From the NCBI GenBank assembly GCA_039621445.1, contig CP154954.1, positions 14,681,667-14,745,666 of the forward strand: a DNA stretch of 64,000 bases, written 5' to 3'. A program made the position numbers and the translations under genes. This document shows, piece after piece, positions 1 to 10,237 of the stretch. How positions within the stretch are numbered: the first letter of the stretch is position 1; every line of letters begins with the position of its first letter. Below the pieces are notes generated by a model. That model saw nothing but the letters and a program-made list of their open reading frames with translations, ran no database searches and was not told the origin of the DNA. This DNA is from Euglena gracilis (taxonomy: Eukaryota > Euglenida > Euglenophyceae > Euglenales).

Positions 1-6
1 CTCGTG

Positions 7-255
7 NNNNNNNNNNNNNNNNNNNNNNNNNNNNNNNNNNNNNNNNNNNNNNNNNNNNNNNNNNNNNNNNNNNNNNNNNNNNNNNNNNNNNNNNNNNNNN
101 NNNNNNNNNNNNNNNNNNNNNNNNNNNNNNNNNNNNNNNNNNNNNNNNNNNNNNNNNNNNNNNNNNNNNNNNNNNNNNNNNNNNNNNNNNNNNNNNNNNN
201 NNNNNNNNNNNNNNNNNNNNNNNNNNNNNNNNNNNNNNNNNNNNNNNNNNNNNNN
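7..255. other. assembly gap
   Basis: A run of N fills these positions. The window therefore comes from a scaffold, and the first repeat fragment is cut by the gap. Confidence 0.99.
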
Positions 256-600
256 CAAATCACTCTCTGGTGGAAGCACTTGACAATGGCGTGCGGCAAA
301 CCCATGCAAAAAAAAAAAAACGGTCGCTGAGTCTGCGTACTATTTTGCCATATATTACCAAATTGTGTGCAATCCATGCAACCATAAAAAGCAAACCCAC
401 CCGTGGAGGTTGCTACAACCCCAACCTTCGGCTAAACACGGCAGTCGCCTGCACGCCCGCCCGAACAGCTCTGGAGCCCGTCCACTCAACCCGCGCATCG
501 GCACCGCAAGGCAGCGACAGAGTGGAGAGCATTTTGTTGAGAGTATGACTAACCTGGGGGCGGATGGAATGTTGCAAATGCTGTTGTAAGCCAGCAACCC
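256..600 (-). repeat. S repeat, inverted 5' fragment (S0)
   Basis: The reverse complement matches about 15,890-16,225 and 47,725-48,070. Shared landmarks include the GCTTCCACCAGAGAGTGATTTG segment and the block around GTTGAGTGGACGGGCTCCAGAG. Similarity stops near position 600. This is a truncated, inverted member of the S family. Confidence 0.8.
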
Positions 601-1655
601 AAAAAGCAAAGCTAATGGCAAAACAACTGAATCAGGGCGATGATAAATGAACCCCCCCGGGGGGGGTCCAGTTAAGAGGCAGGAAAATTTGGGCTGGGCT
701 GGAAAAAAGCTGCTGGCTGACGGTCCCAGGCTGGAGCTGAGCCTGGACAACTTTTTCCCGACCCATTTTCGCCGACTTCCGTACATCTAAAAGCCAAAAT
801 CTGTTAACGTTTCATTGATGAGGAGAAGGGGGTCCGGGGCTGGAAAAAGGCTGCAGGGAAAAGGCTGCTGGCTGGCTGGACCCTTCGGGGGGTCAAAATT
901 CAAGACCCTTCGGGGGGTCAAAAAAGCAACGTCCTGAACTGAATTATAATGAAAAACAACTACAAATGAATTGAAAATTGTCATATTACCAGAAACAGAA
1001 TTCGAAAAATGAAAAGCCAGAATACACAAATCAAAAAACTGCTTTTGAAGCAACAACAATGCTCCCCTCAACTCCTCCGCGAGCAGCCCCCCCCCCGTCC
1101 GAGCTATTTCCACAATGGGAAGGGAATAGCTCACTGTTATAGCACTTTCATGAAGAAAATCTTAAAACAGTGCTCAAAATTGACCTTTTTTGGAAGGTTT
1201 CAAACATCACTTTTTGGCAAATGTGCTTGGTATTGACCATTTTTTTTGCGAAAATCCAAAAAAAGTTGCCAAAAATAACACCTTTTTGGGCTTTCCCGCA
1301 TCGGGGATGGGGAACATCAACACAACAAAGACATTTATTTTTCAAAATTGTTTCTTCAAAAAAAAGCAATCAATAAACACCAAAAATGCCGCAACAAAAG
1401 AACACGTGACGCAGATTTGAAAAATGATATTGTCGGTTTGCCCAATTGCATTCTTATGCAATTACTGCTGATGGAATTGGTCTAAAAAAACGCGTGCCCC
1501 CAAAAAAGTCGAAAATATGCATTTTTTTAAAAATTATTACGATTTTGGATTCTGCAAAAAAAATGTAAACCATCGCAGTGTAAAAATTTGCACTCCCCCT
1601 TGGTGGGGGTTGGGGTTGCCCAAAATTTCTGACGCTCTGTAAACGGCAGACGATG
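601..1655. other. no gene seen; small G/C hairpins
   Basis: No convincing exon is visible. Two copies of GACCCTTCGGGGGGTC lie at 879-894 and 904-919; each can pair GACCC with GGGTC around a TTC-containing loop. They resemble the triloop hairpins elsewhere in the window. The rest is A/T-rich with T runs. Confidence 0.6.
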
Positions 1656-1672
1656 CGGAAAACCGCTTCCAA

Positions 1673-2871
1673 AAACAGTTTTTGAAGTTTCTTTAAGAGG
1701 TCCCGATTTCGTCCAATCTCAGTGGATATTTGGCTTGCAGTACCAAAGTCCTATAAAGTCGAAAATACACTCGAAATGACCCATTTTTTTCAAATTGTAT
1801 GAAAATGAACGAAATCGGTAGGGAAAATTCAAAAAAAAAAGGAAATTGTAGATTCACACCTGGTTTCTGCTGTCATCGGCGTGGAAAGAATGCAAAGCCC
1901 ATGCAAGGAGGGGAAAACAGAAAAAAATAGAAAGAAAAGAAGCAAAAACATAGAAGAATAGAAGAAACAGGAAGCGGTAAATATCGCATTCCGCTTTCAA
2001 AAATTGGAGATGTGCAACAGAAAGTGAACACAAGCAATAATATTTGATGTAATCTGGACAAAACATATACATATTTTTCGCAAAACAAAAAGGAAGCGGA
2101 AAACCACTTTCAAAAACATCAGAAAATGTATAGTGTAAAATGGAATATTGATGTACGACTGCAACCAAGCAATATTACATTCAGAAGGAAATGCTGAACA
2201 GTTATAAAAGTAACAGAAACGAGACAAATTCAGCAGTAATTGTATGCATTATCGGAAGGACATAATTGACATACAAGGCTTAAGACAGTCTAAGTGGAAT
2301 GCAAAGCAATACAACACAGAACAATACAGAGCTTCTGCTCCTCTGTCCTCGATCGAAGTGGACGGTTATTTGGAGGTGACGAGGAAATGGTTGTGAAAAA
2401 CACAAGTTAAAGAAGCGGTTTTCCGTTTCCTCAACCCAACAGAATGTTTTTTGGCCAGAAAAAAGTGACAAATTGTGTACATCAGAAGAACCATTGACCA
2501 TCTGAATGGGAAATTACATTACAATCACTGAAATTTGAAACAGCCCAGAGAAGTAAAACTGTGTCATAACAACATTCAACAGTCAGTCTTTACGCATCCT
2601 AAAGCAGAACCCAAAAACAGAGTATTTATTTATGTTCTTGTCTAGGCACTCAGGTGAATATCCGACCATGCCCCCCAGGCACCCTCGATGTCCGTAGCCA
2701 TGCCAAAGAGACACAGAAACAAAACGATCGACACGAGTGTGCTTGGGGTGCGGGTACGTGTGTGATGTTGTCTGGTGTCTGGGATCCGGGGTTCTGGGGT
2801 CACAGTGCGATGACGTTTGTCCCACGCCGGCGGCACCCGCCGCCTGCTGCCACCGCAGCCGCCTTGGCCAC
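1673..2871. other. A/T-rich DNA beyond the 3' end of gene A; no gene seen
   Basis: No frame has protein-like composition. Besides copies of the palindrome family, nothing is recognised. The stretch lies downstream of the last exon of gene A, which is on the minus strand, and may include its 3' untranslated region. Confidence 0.5.
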
Positions 2872-2948
2872 TCAGTCCTCGTCAACCATCATCTCCTGGA
2901 TGTTCTCCAGGGCGGACCGCTTCCGCGACACCAGAGAGGCGGTGCAAG
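2872..2948 (-). CDS. gene A, putative last exon
   Basis: After an acceptor (gttaccag) the exon reads TASLVSRKRSALENIQEMM and then VDED, followed by TGA at 2,872-2,874. The segment is charged and helical, as expected of a real C-terminus. It is short, so the assignment rests on the acceptor, the composition and the position downstream of the other exons. Confidence 0.4.
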
Positions 2949-3202
2949 CTGGTAACAGAGTAACATCAGACTGAAACCGGAGTTTTGCAGAAAAACCTTT
3001 CGTCGTCCTCATTCTGTAAAGGAAACAAGCAAGGAAAATGTCCAAACAGCATTCAGTCCTGAATGAAAGACATTTTTAAAATAGGTGTAATTTGCAATTT
3101 GGTAACAAAGCGGAAACACATTTCCTCAATAATAAAAAGTAATTATATGAATAATTATTGAATAAAGATGAAAGGCATATATGAATGACTCAATGAACAT
3201 TG

Positions 3203-3478
3203 TCAAGAACTTTTGCACCACTCCTTGTGCGCCACACGCTCTGGCGGCTCCAGGGACGACTCGGAGTGTCGGGCTGGCTGCGAGGAGGCGGACCCCCGAG
3301 CGCCCTTTTTGAATGTGTCTTTGACCTTTTTGTGCGGCTTGTCTTTGGACTCTTTCTCCTTGGGCTTTTCCTGTGATTCTTTAGTCTCCTTGGATTTGGA
3401 CTCCTTTGCCCCCCCGGCCACCCTGCTTGGGTGGGGGCTCCTCCTCCGTGGGTGATGCCGGGGTCGCCTCCGTCCCCT
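3203..3478 (-). CDS. gene A, Lys/Glu-rich linker exon
   Basis: The acceptor cggattcattccag precedes an acidic stretch (EGTEATPASPTEEEPPPKQ). This is followed by a strongly basic and acidic stretch beginning AKESKSKETKESQEKPKEKE. The two parts are in different frames, and the change falls at a run of seven G, so a homopolymer error is plausible. The frame runs to TGA at 3,203-3,205 unless it is spliced before that. The composition suggests a disordered tail after the ParB-like core. Confidence 0.45.
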   Translation of the reverse strand, partial: RGRRRPRHHPRRRSPHPSRVAGGAKESKSKETKESQEKPKEKESKDKPHKKVKDTFKKGARGSASSQPARHSESSLEPPERVAHKEWCKSS

Positions 3479-3522
3479 CTGGAATGAATCCGGAGATGTT
3501 CAGCCAGAGTGGTCCGCAAAAA

Positions 3523-3525
<3 letters not shown>

Positions 3526-3583
<58 letters not shown>

Positions 3584-3584
3584 C
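3526..3584. repeat. (CA)n/(TA)n microsatellite
   Basis: About 27 CA units run into a short TA tract, lying just upstream of the Lys/Glu-rich exon of gene A, in its intron. Confidence 0.95.
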
Positions 3585-3675
3585 AACAAACAAATTAAAT
3601 ATGCCAAACATTTGAAAAGAAAAAAGTATCAAGTGTAAGTTGTATAGCGGATTTGCATTTCTCAGTTAAAAAGAA

Positions 3676-3727
3676 TCTACTGCTGCACCCACTCCGTCAC
3701 CGGGAGCATGGCCTTCACCCAGGTCTC
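3676..3727 (-). CDS. gene A, small exon
   Basis: A strong acceptor (ttcatcctctcag) is followed by ETWVKAMLPVTEWVQQ and a TAG. Its position between the ParB-like exon and the Lys/Glu-rich exon fits a small internal exon. The donor is uncertain; GTGACGG or GTGCAG inside the segment could serve. Confidence 0.35.
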
Positions 3728-3889
3728 CTGAGAGGATGAAAACAACCACATCAGAATGAAATTGAAGCGGGGAAACATTTCAAATTATATTCTTGTCTAT
3801 CAACGCATTACCATAATGGACATTATTTTTGTCCATTTAGACATGTTTCTCATCCTCTGCAGGTATTATGATGCCAACACCAAGCACAC

Positions 3890-4243
3890 CAGGACGCTAT
3901 CCACCGTCTCCCAACAGCCCGTCTTCTTGTAAACGGTCTTCAACAGCTCCGTCTTCATCGAGTTGTAGGGCACCCCATGTACTTCAGCGGCCTCCCGGTT
4001 GTAGGTGTCCTCCTTTAGGAGCCAGTGCAGGCGGTCTGCCAGCGTCATGTCCATCACATTCCCGTCCATGTCCTGCAGCCTGCCGGCCAGCTGCTGGCAC
4101 TCCTGTGTGGGTGTTCTCCTTCACCACTTTGCACTGGAACCTCTCCGTGAAGGCCGGGGGCGCATCGGCGATCGCGGCGTCGGCGATGGCTGCCGCGGCC
4201 AGGAAACGATGTTGTCCACTCAGTATGACCCACTTCCCGGCAG
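3890..4243 (-). CDS. gene A, ParB/DGQHR-like core exon
   Basis: The acceptor ctttgcacag precedes GKWVILSGQHRFLAAAAIAD, then FTERFQCKVVKENT. After a one-base frame change it reads ECQQLAGRLQDMDGN and MTLADRLHWLLKEDTYNREA, and it ends near KTVYKKTGCWETVDS. A hydrophobic strand, a [S/D]GQHR turn and a following Ala-rich helix is the pattern of the ParB/DGQHR fold. The later segment is also conserved in gene B as RQLAGGDN followed by QMQINSLSINSF. The frame change lies at ACCCACACAGGAG, not at a long homopolymer. Family assignment is from motif shape only. Confidence 0.5.
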
Positions 4244-4424
4244 CTGTGCAAAGGATGCCACAGAGAAATTTGCATTCACCCACCTTTACGCAAGCAGTGT
4301 ATAAAAACAGGGGGGAAAATGAAGAAATATAAAAGTAATCCGAATCAGTTCTGCATATAATTTGGAGTGAGTGGAAATATCACCTCGGGAAAGCAGACAA
4401 AAACACAGGGAGGTAGGGTGGGCT

Positions 4425-4563
4425 CCTCTCTCCGGCCACCCAGTGAGCATCAGCTCCTGCGGGAGATTGTTCTTCAGCTCGGTGATGACGTCGTTGACGT
4501 GCTCCTGGCAAGGCCGACGGACCTGCCCCCTGCTCAGGTCATGGTCCACAACCAGTTGCCCGG
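4425..4563 (-). CDS. gene A, exon preceding the SGQHR exon
   Basis: The acceptor acgtaaccctgcag is followed by GQLVVDHDLSRGQVRRPCQE and then HVNDVITELKNNLPQELMLTGW. An amphipathic helix followed by a strand just before a GQHR turn matches the order of elements in ParB-like N-terminal domains. I did not find a convincing donor, so the low-coordinate edge is approximate. Confidence 0.45.
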
Positions 4564-4744
4564 CTGCAGGGTTACGTCAGTTCTTTCTGGATGAAAATAT
4601 CCATTTTCCAAGTTGATGAAGCGTGCTTCCGTTTCGTTTTGAATCACAAATTATTTTTTTGCCTTGCATCGCAACAATAACTGAAACTTAAAGTTGACAA
4701 CCATGACAATTCAATTGAGCTTCGCATTTCTTTTGTTCAGCAGA

Positions 4745-4868
4745 AGTGCAGCAACCAATGTAATTTTGTTCCCTCTGCAGCCACATCTCCTCGTCCTCCA
4801 GCAGCTTCGGAACTGACTGTCCCTAGACGTCTCCCTTTGACAACTTCATTGGAGGAATGCGTATTTGT
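4745..4868 (-). CDS. gene A, exon with internal TAG
   Basis: The acceptor tgtccccgcag is followed by RIPPMKLSKGDV, a TAG codon, then GQSVPKLLEDEEMWLQREQN in the same frame. Both sides look coding, so TAG is either a nonsense mutation, a sequencing error or a sense codon. The phase does not match the donor at 5,183, which again points to a frame problem. Confidence 0.35.
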
Positions 4869-5182
4869 CTGCGGGGACAAACAGAGGACAAATATGGACA
4901 AATATGGATATAATCAACCAATCTCTATGAAATCAAGCTGAAATGAACATAATTTTTTCATTTATTTCGAAAAGGTGTTCTAAAATGCAGCCAAGTAGCT
5001 TTTCCCCCCCACATTTCCAGAGTTGTTTTCACACACACCCTACTTTTAAGTCATTTCCGAAACGCAGCCAAATAGCCTTTTTCCCCTACATTTCCAGTGT
5101 TGTTTTCACACACACCCTATTTTTAAGTCATTTCCCGTACCAAACAGCACCGTCAGTAAAAAAAAAGAGGAATTTTTCTCAC

Positions 5183-6311
5183 CGTGTTTCCTGCCAAGAC
5201 TCAGTAGGTTCTTTTCGGCCTCTGCATTGGGTAGAAGTACGTCATCGTGTGAACCCAGCTTGACCCAAAAGTTGTAGCACGACAGACCACCTCCAAAAGT
5301 CACTGCACCAAGATGCCAGTGACACACCACTGCTACTCTCCGGGTGGACCGTACAGGGACTCCGGCGGCTCGTATATGCTGCTACCCTCCTCCATCTCCC
5401 CCAGTGAGGCTAAAGACTCTGCCACCTCTCCAGCGTCGTTGTCACCGAAGTGGTTCTCCGCTTCCTACATGTCATGCAAGATATTTCCGCTTCATCAGTG
5501 GAGGCAGTGGTGGAATTTCTCCTGCTTCAGCCGTGCTTCTTCTGTGTGCCAAGAAGGTGGAGATGGCCTCTTGTCTTTCCTGCAGAAATTCACACAACCA
5601 ACGTTGTTCTTGAGCCACTCCTCCACGTCCGATGCGAGGCACTGCCCTCGGATGAGGGTCTGCAAAGAATGCCGCAGGACAGGCAGCAGCTGCTCAGTGG
5701 TCATACGTGTTGGAAGAGGTTCGGGTGCCATCCAGGTGGAGAAGTTCTCTGGGTCCAGCAGCCACTGCACGGTGGTGCTGTCCCTCTTTGGAAATGGACG
5801 TTCTCCGGGGCTTCCAACCAAGCCACGCACACGACGTGCCATCTCCTGTACCAACTGCCGCCAAAGGCTACCATGGCTGTGATGAGCCTCTTCGGAGGGG
5901 GCACCAAGGTTCAGGAACAGCTGTAGCGTAACGTCGAAGCTGGTCACGCGCGGGTTCCGCTGGCAGAGGACAGCCTCGACAGCATGACCTCGCAGCCGGG
6001 CAGCCGAGCAGCCGTCACATCCAGTCTTGCCAGACCAGCAGGGCGAGGGAGATGGTCCGCCGGTATTCCGAGGGCGGCCTTCCGGGAGTCATCAGTCGTT
6101 CCAGGTGCATCAGCAGCAGGAGGCATTTCTGCAGCACCAGACGAGTGGTGGTGCCCTTCACCTCGTCCTCCGGTCTCCCCCTCCAGGTACACTGTCGCAC
6201 CTCGTGGCCCAGGTGCAGCAACGCTGGAGAACACCAGGATATTCCACAGCCTCTGCAACAGCTGGTACGGATGCAACCGGAGCATCTCCTGTTGTACAGC
6301 TCGCGTAGTCC
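5183..6311 (-). CDS. gene A, large central exon
   Basis: Clean ends: acceptor cttgacaatctcag at the upper edge and donor G|GTGAGAAA at the lower edge. In order it contains AVQQEMLRLHPYQLLQRLWN, a TTRLVLQKCLLLLMHLERLM helix, NPRVTSFDVTLQLFLNLGAP, a STTVQWLLDPENF segment, LRHSLQTLIRGQCLASDVEE, an acidic stretch (HFGDNDAGEVAESLASLGEM), and LSCYNFWVKLGSHDDVLLP near the donor. Several frame changes separate these pieces. The STTVQWLLDPENF segment has a counterpart in gene B (KTIEWLLRDTF). I recognise no domain in this part. Confidence 0.45.
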
Positions 6312-6514
6312 CTGAGATTGTCAAGTCCGTCATTTGTGTAGTCAATTGTCAACTGAATTGCAGAAAATTTGTTATTCACATTCACAATTCACCGCCTAAC
6401 AATCAAAGCAAGCGGAAGTCCACTTCACTGCGATTTTGTGCCACTCAGATCGGGGCATGACACACTCGCAAGACAACAGAAGGCTGGCAAACAGCTTCTC
6501 CATGTACAGCACTT

Positions 6515-7086
6515 TCTAATGGCTCCGCAGACTGCACGTCAGGTGGTGATCACCGGGGGACACTTCCAGGTGGGCCAGGACCGGGAAGAACGCCCGGTAC
6601 ACGATGGCCACCATGTGCTTGTACGCGTGCCAGATACCGCACAGCAGGCCAGATAGCGGGACATGTAGTACCGTGATGCCGATGCGGAGTACAGCAGCTG
6701 CAGGCACTGGTTGTGGATGTTCTCATCCACCACGGAGTCTGGCGCCGAGTCAGGTGCTGCAGGGATTTGGCCGTCTGCAGCACAAGCAGGAGGTCCAGGT
6801 TGGCTGACACCACCTGCTCGGTCAGTGACAGTGGACGCCACTGTCACCGACATGCAGGGACCGCATGTCGGTCCGCCGACATCCAGCGGCACCCTGATCG
6901 TCTTCTCCGTCCGCTGCATCCATCGGATTGACCCACGGCCTGGTGCAGCAGCGGCAACGCAGTACAGCAGGAGGAGGCCACAACTTCCAGGTTGCCGGTG
7001 AGCTCGCTCAGTTCTGGATGTCCTGGAGACACCGGGAAGCTCACGGAACGTGTCCTCATTCCCTGGCACAGCAACACGTTCTCCAG
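6515..7086 (-). CDS. gene A, helical exon
   Basis: The acceptor ggatgatttccgcag is followed by LENVLLCQGMRTRSVSFPV and ELTGNLEVVASSCCTALPLL. After frame changes it reads QVVSANLDLLLVLQTAKSLQ, then VDENIHNQCLQLLYSASASR, then AYKHMVAIVYRAFFPVLAHL. Each piece is protein-like, but they lie in different frames. Two perfect 10 bp hairpins at 6,825-6,872 coincide with one frame change. The lower edge is approximate. Confidence 0.4.
6825..6872. repeat. two adjacent perfect 10 bp hairpins inside gene A
   Basis: GTGACAGTGG-ACG-CCACTGTCAC occupies 6,825-6,847. ACCGACATGC and GCATGTCGGT (6,846-6,855 and 6,863-6,872) flank a seven-base loop. They lie where the reading frame of the exon changes and may be a small inserted palindromic element. 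Confidence 0.8.
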
Positions 7087-7286
7087 CTGCGGAAATCATC
7101 CCCAGTGAGTAGTACATGTGTTACCTGCCAGGCAATCATTTAGCACCTCAGACCCAAAGATTACCATCAAATTATCATTTGTCGGCAATCCGCTTCATAC
7201 TGCCAAATAGCAAAAATAAATCTTGTTTCTGTATTGCTAAACGTGATATGAAACTCATTTAAATATGGTGATTGTTCATACCCAAC

Positions 7287-7760
7287 CTGTGATTGTATAA
7301 AGTACCCTGCACTGATCCGAAAGCCGTGAGGTTCTGGCTCAGGTTCGGCATCGTTGGGCCTGTTCCCCACCAGCAGCCAGCAGAAGTTGTCCAGCCAGAG
7401 GATGATTTGGTGGTTCCACAGGGAGGATGTTCCGCACATCCGCCGCTGCCCGGGCTGCCACCGGCTCCTCCGTGCGACCCACAATACCGGTGTGTCGCAG
7501 TGTTCCCTGCGTTCCTCTCGGAAGCAGCTGCAGCGTCCGCATGCTGGGAGTGTTCTGCGTCATCGTACTGGGGTCCGCGAAGGGCTGCGCCTGGCGATGC
7601 AACGTACACCACACAGTGTACGTCCCAGTGGCCAACCACCGAGGATGGCGAGACACGACCGCAGGAAGACCTCCCGCACCGCGTCCACTGTGTGAACGCC
7701 GTGAATGGTGTGAACGCCGATTCAGCACCATGCAGCACAGTGCCACTATGGCTTGGGCCC
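7287..7760 (-). CDS. gene A, upstream exon
   Basis: The lower edge is a plausible donor (CACAG|GTTGGGTATG). Protein-like pieces in changing frames are VDAVREVFLRSCLAILGGWP, MTQNTPSMRTLQLLPRGTQG and NHQIILWLDNFCWLLVGNRP, the last followed by an acidic EPEPE stretch. An acceptor (catgacgtgacacag) may mark the upper edge. No domain is recognised. Confidence 0.3.
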
Positions 7761-8329
7761 CTGCCCCTGTGTCACGTCATGAAACAGGTCCCATCCGGAA
7801 CCTGGCTGACCACAATGTAAATAAGCTCGAAGGTCCCGAATGTTCAGGACCAGTTCCACGGACAAAAAAGTGAACACATTATGGCCAAGGAAGAGGATCA
7901 CCGCTTCCTTATTGTAATTTGCAAACCTGGAACTCTAGAGACATAAAAAAAAGTTTATCTGTTTATGTATGAAGCAGTTTTACGCTTCATTTGAATGCTA
8001 CTGGTGGTTTTTTAGGTGCTGTTTGGCAAGTGTACCTTGATTTCAGAAACAACAGGTGCAACATGGCATTGGTTTTTTTAATTGGCTCATCCGGAGCACG
8101 ATGCAAGGTAAAATCCTTCCCAAAACACAAGTACCCGGGAATTTACCATGAATTGGTGTGGATGGTGGAACAGCCGCCGAAACGTTCAGTAAAATCTTTG
8201 CGAGACAGAAGCGTAGGGTTGGTTTCGGTAATTTTTGTTTGTTTTTTTCTGCAAGCGGAAAAACGCTTCCCTGAAACTCGCATTTCGAAGTAATACGCGT
8301 ATTTTGTATTTTGTTCCAACCGCGCGTGG

Positions 8330-8613
8330 TCGCTGTCGTTACTCCAACCTGCATGACCGCCTGCGTGACCACAGTCACCACCTCCCCTGCGGCTGCTGAC
8401 GTGATCACTGTTACTACCTGTATCTTGATCTCAGTGTATACGTGCTGTGCCAACTTCCCTGTGATGAGTGACAGGGACACCAGGAAAACTGCTTTTGGTA
8501 TATACTGGTGCTGTAAAAAATGCGCACAAGCCATCTTGATGATCCCGACTGCCTGCGTGATCACAGTCATTACCCTCATATACGGCTTCATATCGAAGCG
8601 GATTCCCACTGCC
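8330..8613 (-). CDS. gene A, possible first visible exon; strand uncertain
   Basis: A strong acceptor (ctttttgctttcacag) is followed by an open amphipathic stretch with internal similarity: VMTVITQAVGI, VVTVITSAAAGEVV and VVTQAVMQVGV. The opposite strand is also open (8,311-8,631) and would encode two hydrophobic segments ending in a Lys-rich tail, so strand is not settled. DNA-level repetition of a CTGCGTGA(C/T)CACAGTCA unit explains both patterns. Confidence 0.25.
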
Positions 8614-8888
8614 TGTGAAAGCAAAAAGTAGACCCGCATTGGTGTGGCACAGCAGACATTGTGTGGAAGGGGTGGGCAGTCCCCGCCGCACAGGGTCCGT
8701 GCCCACAGCCAGTCCGGTCCGCTGAGGCCATGCCTGTAAACTGAATGTGTGTTGTTTGGGCAGTTTAGTATTTTGTGGTCACAGCGCTTGGTATGAACAA
8801 TCAAAATCGCGTTTCAAGTTGTAGGTGAATCAGTTTTCCGCTTCATTTTTTCGATTTATAAAACAAATGTACAAGTAAAAATAAAGTG

Positions 8889-9104
8889 ATGGTAAAAGCT
8901 CCTCGAAGTTCACGGTTGCGGAGGATTTCTCATGGACTCGATGAATTCTGTATGGAATGCTTAGAAACATACACAATTTGCTGTGGACTGATTTCGCTTG
9001 TGGCCCACCGCGCGTATTTACTCAACTATGCACCTGGAGAAGAACAATGTGACCATGATGTTTTGACAGTGCTTGATACTGGTAAACAATTGTGTACTTT
9101 GTGA
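8889..9104 (+). CDS. possible small plus-strand exon or ORF, unknown product
   Basis: An ATG-initiated frame of 71 codons ends at a stop that overlaps a consensus donor (TTT|GTGAGTAAC), so it may instead be an exon. The middle reads TYTICCGLISLVAHRAYLLN. It sits between two copies of the palindrome family. No family is recognised, and a chance ORF is possible. Confidence 0.2.
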   Translation: MVKAPRSSRLRRISHGLDEFCMECLETYTICCGLISLVAHRAYLLNYAPGEEQCDHDVLTVLDTGKQLCTL

Positions 9105-10237
9105 GTAACATTTCAATATAATTGTTCGCCAGTTACAGAGGAAGCGGAAAAACACCTCTTGTTCAGTTTACTGCTGTGTTTTGTGTTGATCCGGAAAGGG
9201 ATTGGATTGAAATGTTGTTAACCGTTCAACGATTGATTGAAACAGAAAGTGCACTCAGCATTCTTCAGCACGTATTGTAGTTTGTGAATCCAGAACAACG
9301 GGGAGCCTGGACTGTACGCCTGCCCGGTCCAGCGAAAGCCGTAACCGAACCCCTGGCGACCATGCACCGTTCAGGGGTATGGGGAAGTGAAATGGACCCG
9401 GTCCAGCCTGTCCCCTTTTTTGTTTGCAATTCAGCGTCATTTGGCACCACATTTGTGTTTCTTACTGTTTCATTACGCAGAAAACCGCTTCCTCAGCCGT
9501 ATATGACCTATTTTTCATCGACCTACGAATGTGTCTCGCACACCAATCAACCGCTAAACTGCTGAGTGCACCGTCAACCCCGAAGGTGAGTGACCGGTGC
9601 ATTTCAGGTACAAGATGATTTTGTCTACGGTAGTGCAAGGCGGGGAGCCACGGGGCTGCCGGGTGCCTGCTTCCGCCGCATGCGGCTCTGGCAGCCAACA
9701 GGTATACCCGACACCGACGGTGGCCAACGTCGGTGTCAGCGAGAGTTAATGACAAAGGATGAACGTGGTCTCTCCTCTTTTTCAATTTGCAATGATGTGT
9801 TTCTCTTAATGTTGGTGCTGTTCTGTTTTCAGCAATATCATGTGTTGCAGTATCCGTGAAGCGGTATTCCGCTTCGTTGCTTCGTTGTGGTTTATGCTTT
9901 ATTTTGCCATTATATTTGTTGGTAAGTAGTGTACATAGCAAAACTAGTTAAAGCCACTTAGTACCTATCTATCTGTTTCTAAGGTGTTTATTGGGGATGT
10001 TTGTATGCTTACAGACATATTTGCTACTATCTTTTAGTGTTACGTATTTCTTTCTGATTTTACATTAAAATATATTTTAAAATTCATTGAAGCGTTTTTC
10101 CGCTTCATCGACTCCATCGTCGTATACGTGTAAAAACTTTCTTCGTCCAGTGCAATTTAAAAAATTTGACCGTTTTTGAGAACAATTTTACCGGTTTCTG
10201 GAATGCAGTCAAAATTTTCATGGGCAATTTACACCGC
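9105..10237. other. open segments between palindromes; no gene resolved
   Basis: Segments at 9,283-9,430 and 9,482-9,584 are open. The second has a plus-strand acceptor (ttacgcag) and donor (GAAG|GTGAGTGACC). On the minus strand the same DNA gives SSLAVDWCARHIRRSMKNRS. A perfect 10 bp hairpin, GACACCGACG with CGTCGGTGTC, lies at 9,710-9,737. From about 9,900 the DNA is A/T-rich. Confidence 0.35.

Larger units (their letters stand above)
2872..8613 (-). pseudogene. gene A: multi-exon gene with ParB/DGQHR-like segment, frames broken
   Basis: About ten protein-like segments on the minus strand are separated by A/T-rich introns, mostly with good acceptor sites (for example ctttgcacag, catcctctcag, tgtccccgcag). 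Read 5' to 3' the parts are: an amphipathic exon, a mixed helical region, a WLLDPENF region, an acidic linker, a ParB-like core ending in WVILSGQHRFLAA, a QLAGRLQD region, a Lys/Glu-rich linker and a short C-terminus ending MMVDED. Several segments change frame inside an exon and one has an internal TAG, so the gene is decayed, poorly sequenced or recoded. ParB/DGQHR folds act in bacterial chromosome segregation and DNA modification, and eukaryotic sulfiredoxin shares the fold. No function is claimed here. Gene B is a relative. Confidence 0.5.
1656..10110. repeat. dispersed short palindrome family, near GAAGCGG-NNNN-CCGCTTC
   Basis: Copies begin near 1,656, 1,970, 2,092, 2,413, 3,107, 3,764, 4,619, 5,444, 6,407, 7,188, 7,899, 7,971, 8,252, 8,595, 8,829, 9,138, 9,478, 9,858 and 10,088. 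The cleanest is GAAGCGGTATTCCGCTTC at 9,859. Others differ by one to four bases or keep only one good arm. Most lie between exon-like segments of gene A or in the open segments above it, and a few arms are exonic. I found almost none in the other 54 kb. Function is unknown. Confidence 0.6.

Noticed and set aside
2872-8613. exportin/HEAT-repeat gene for gene A
   Set aside because: Some helical pieces look HEAT-like, but no stretch aligns with exportin family features, and the GQHR core and Lys/Glu tail do not belong to such proteins.
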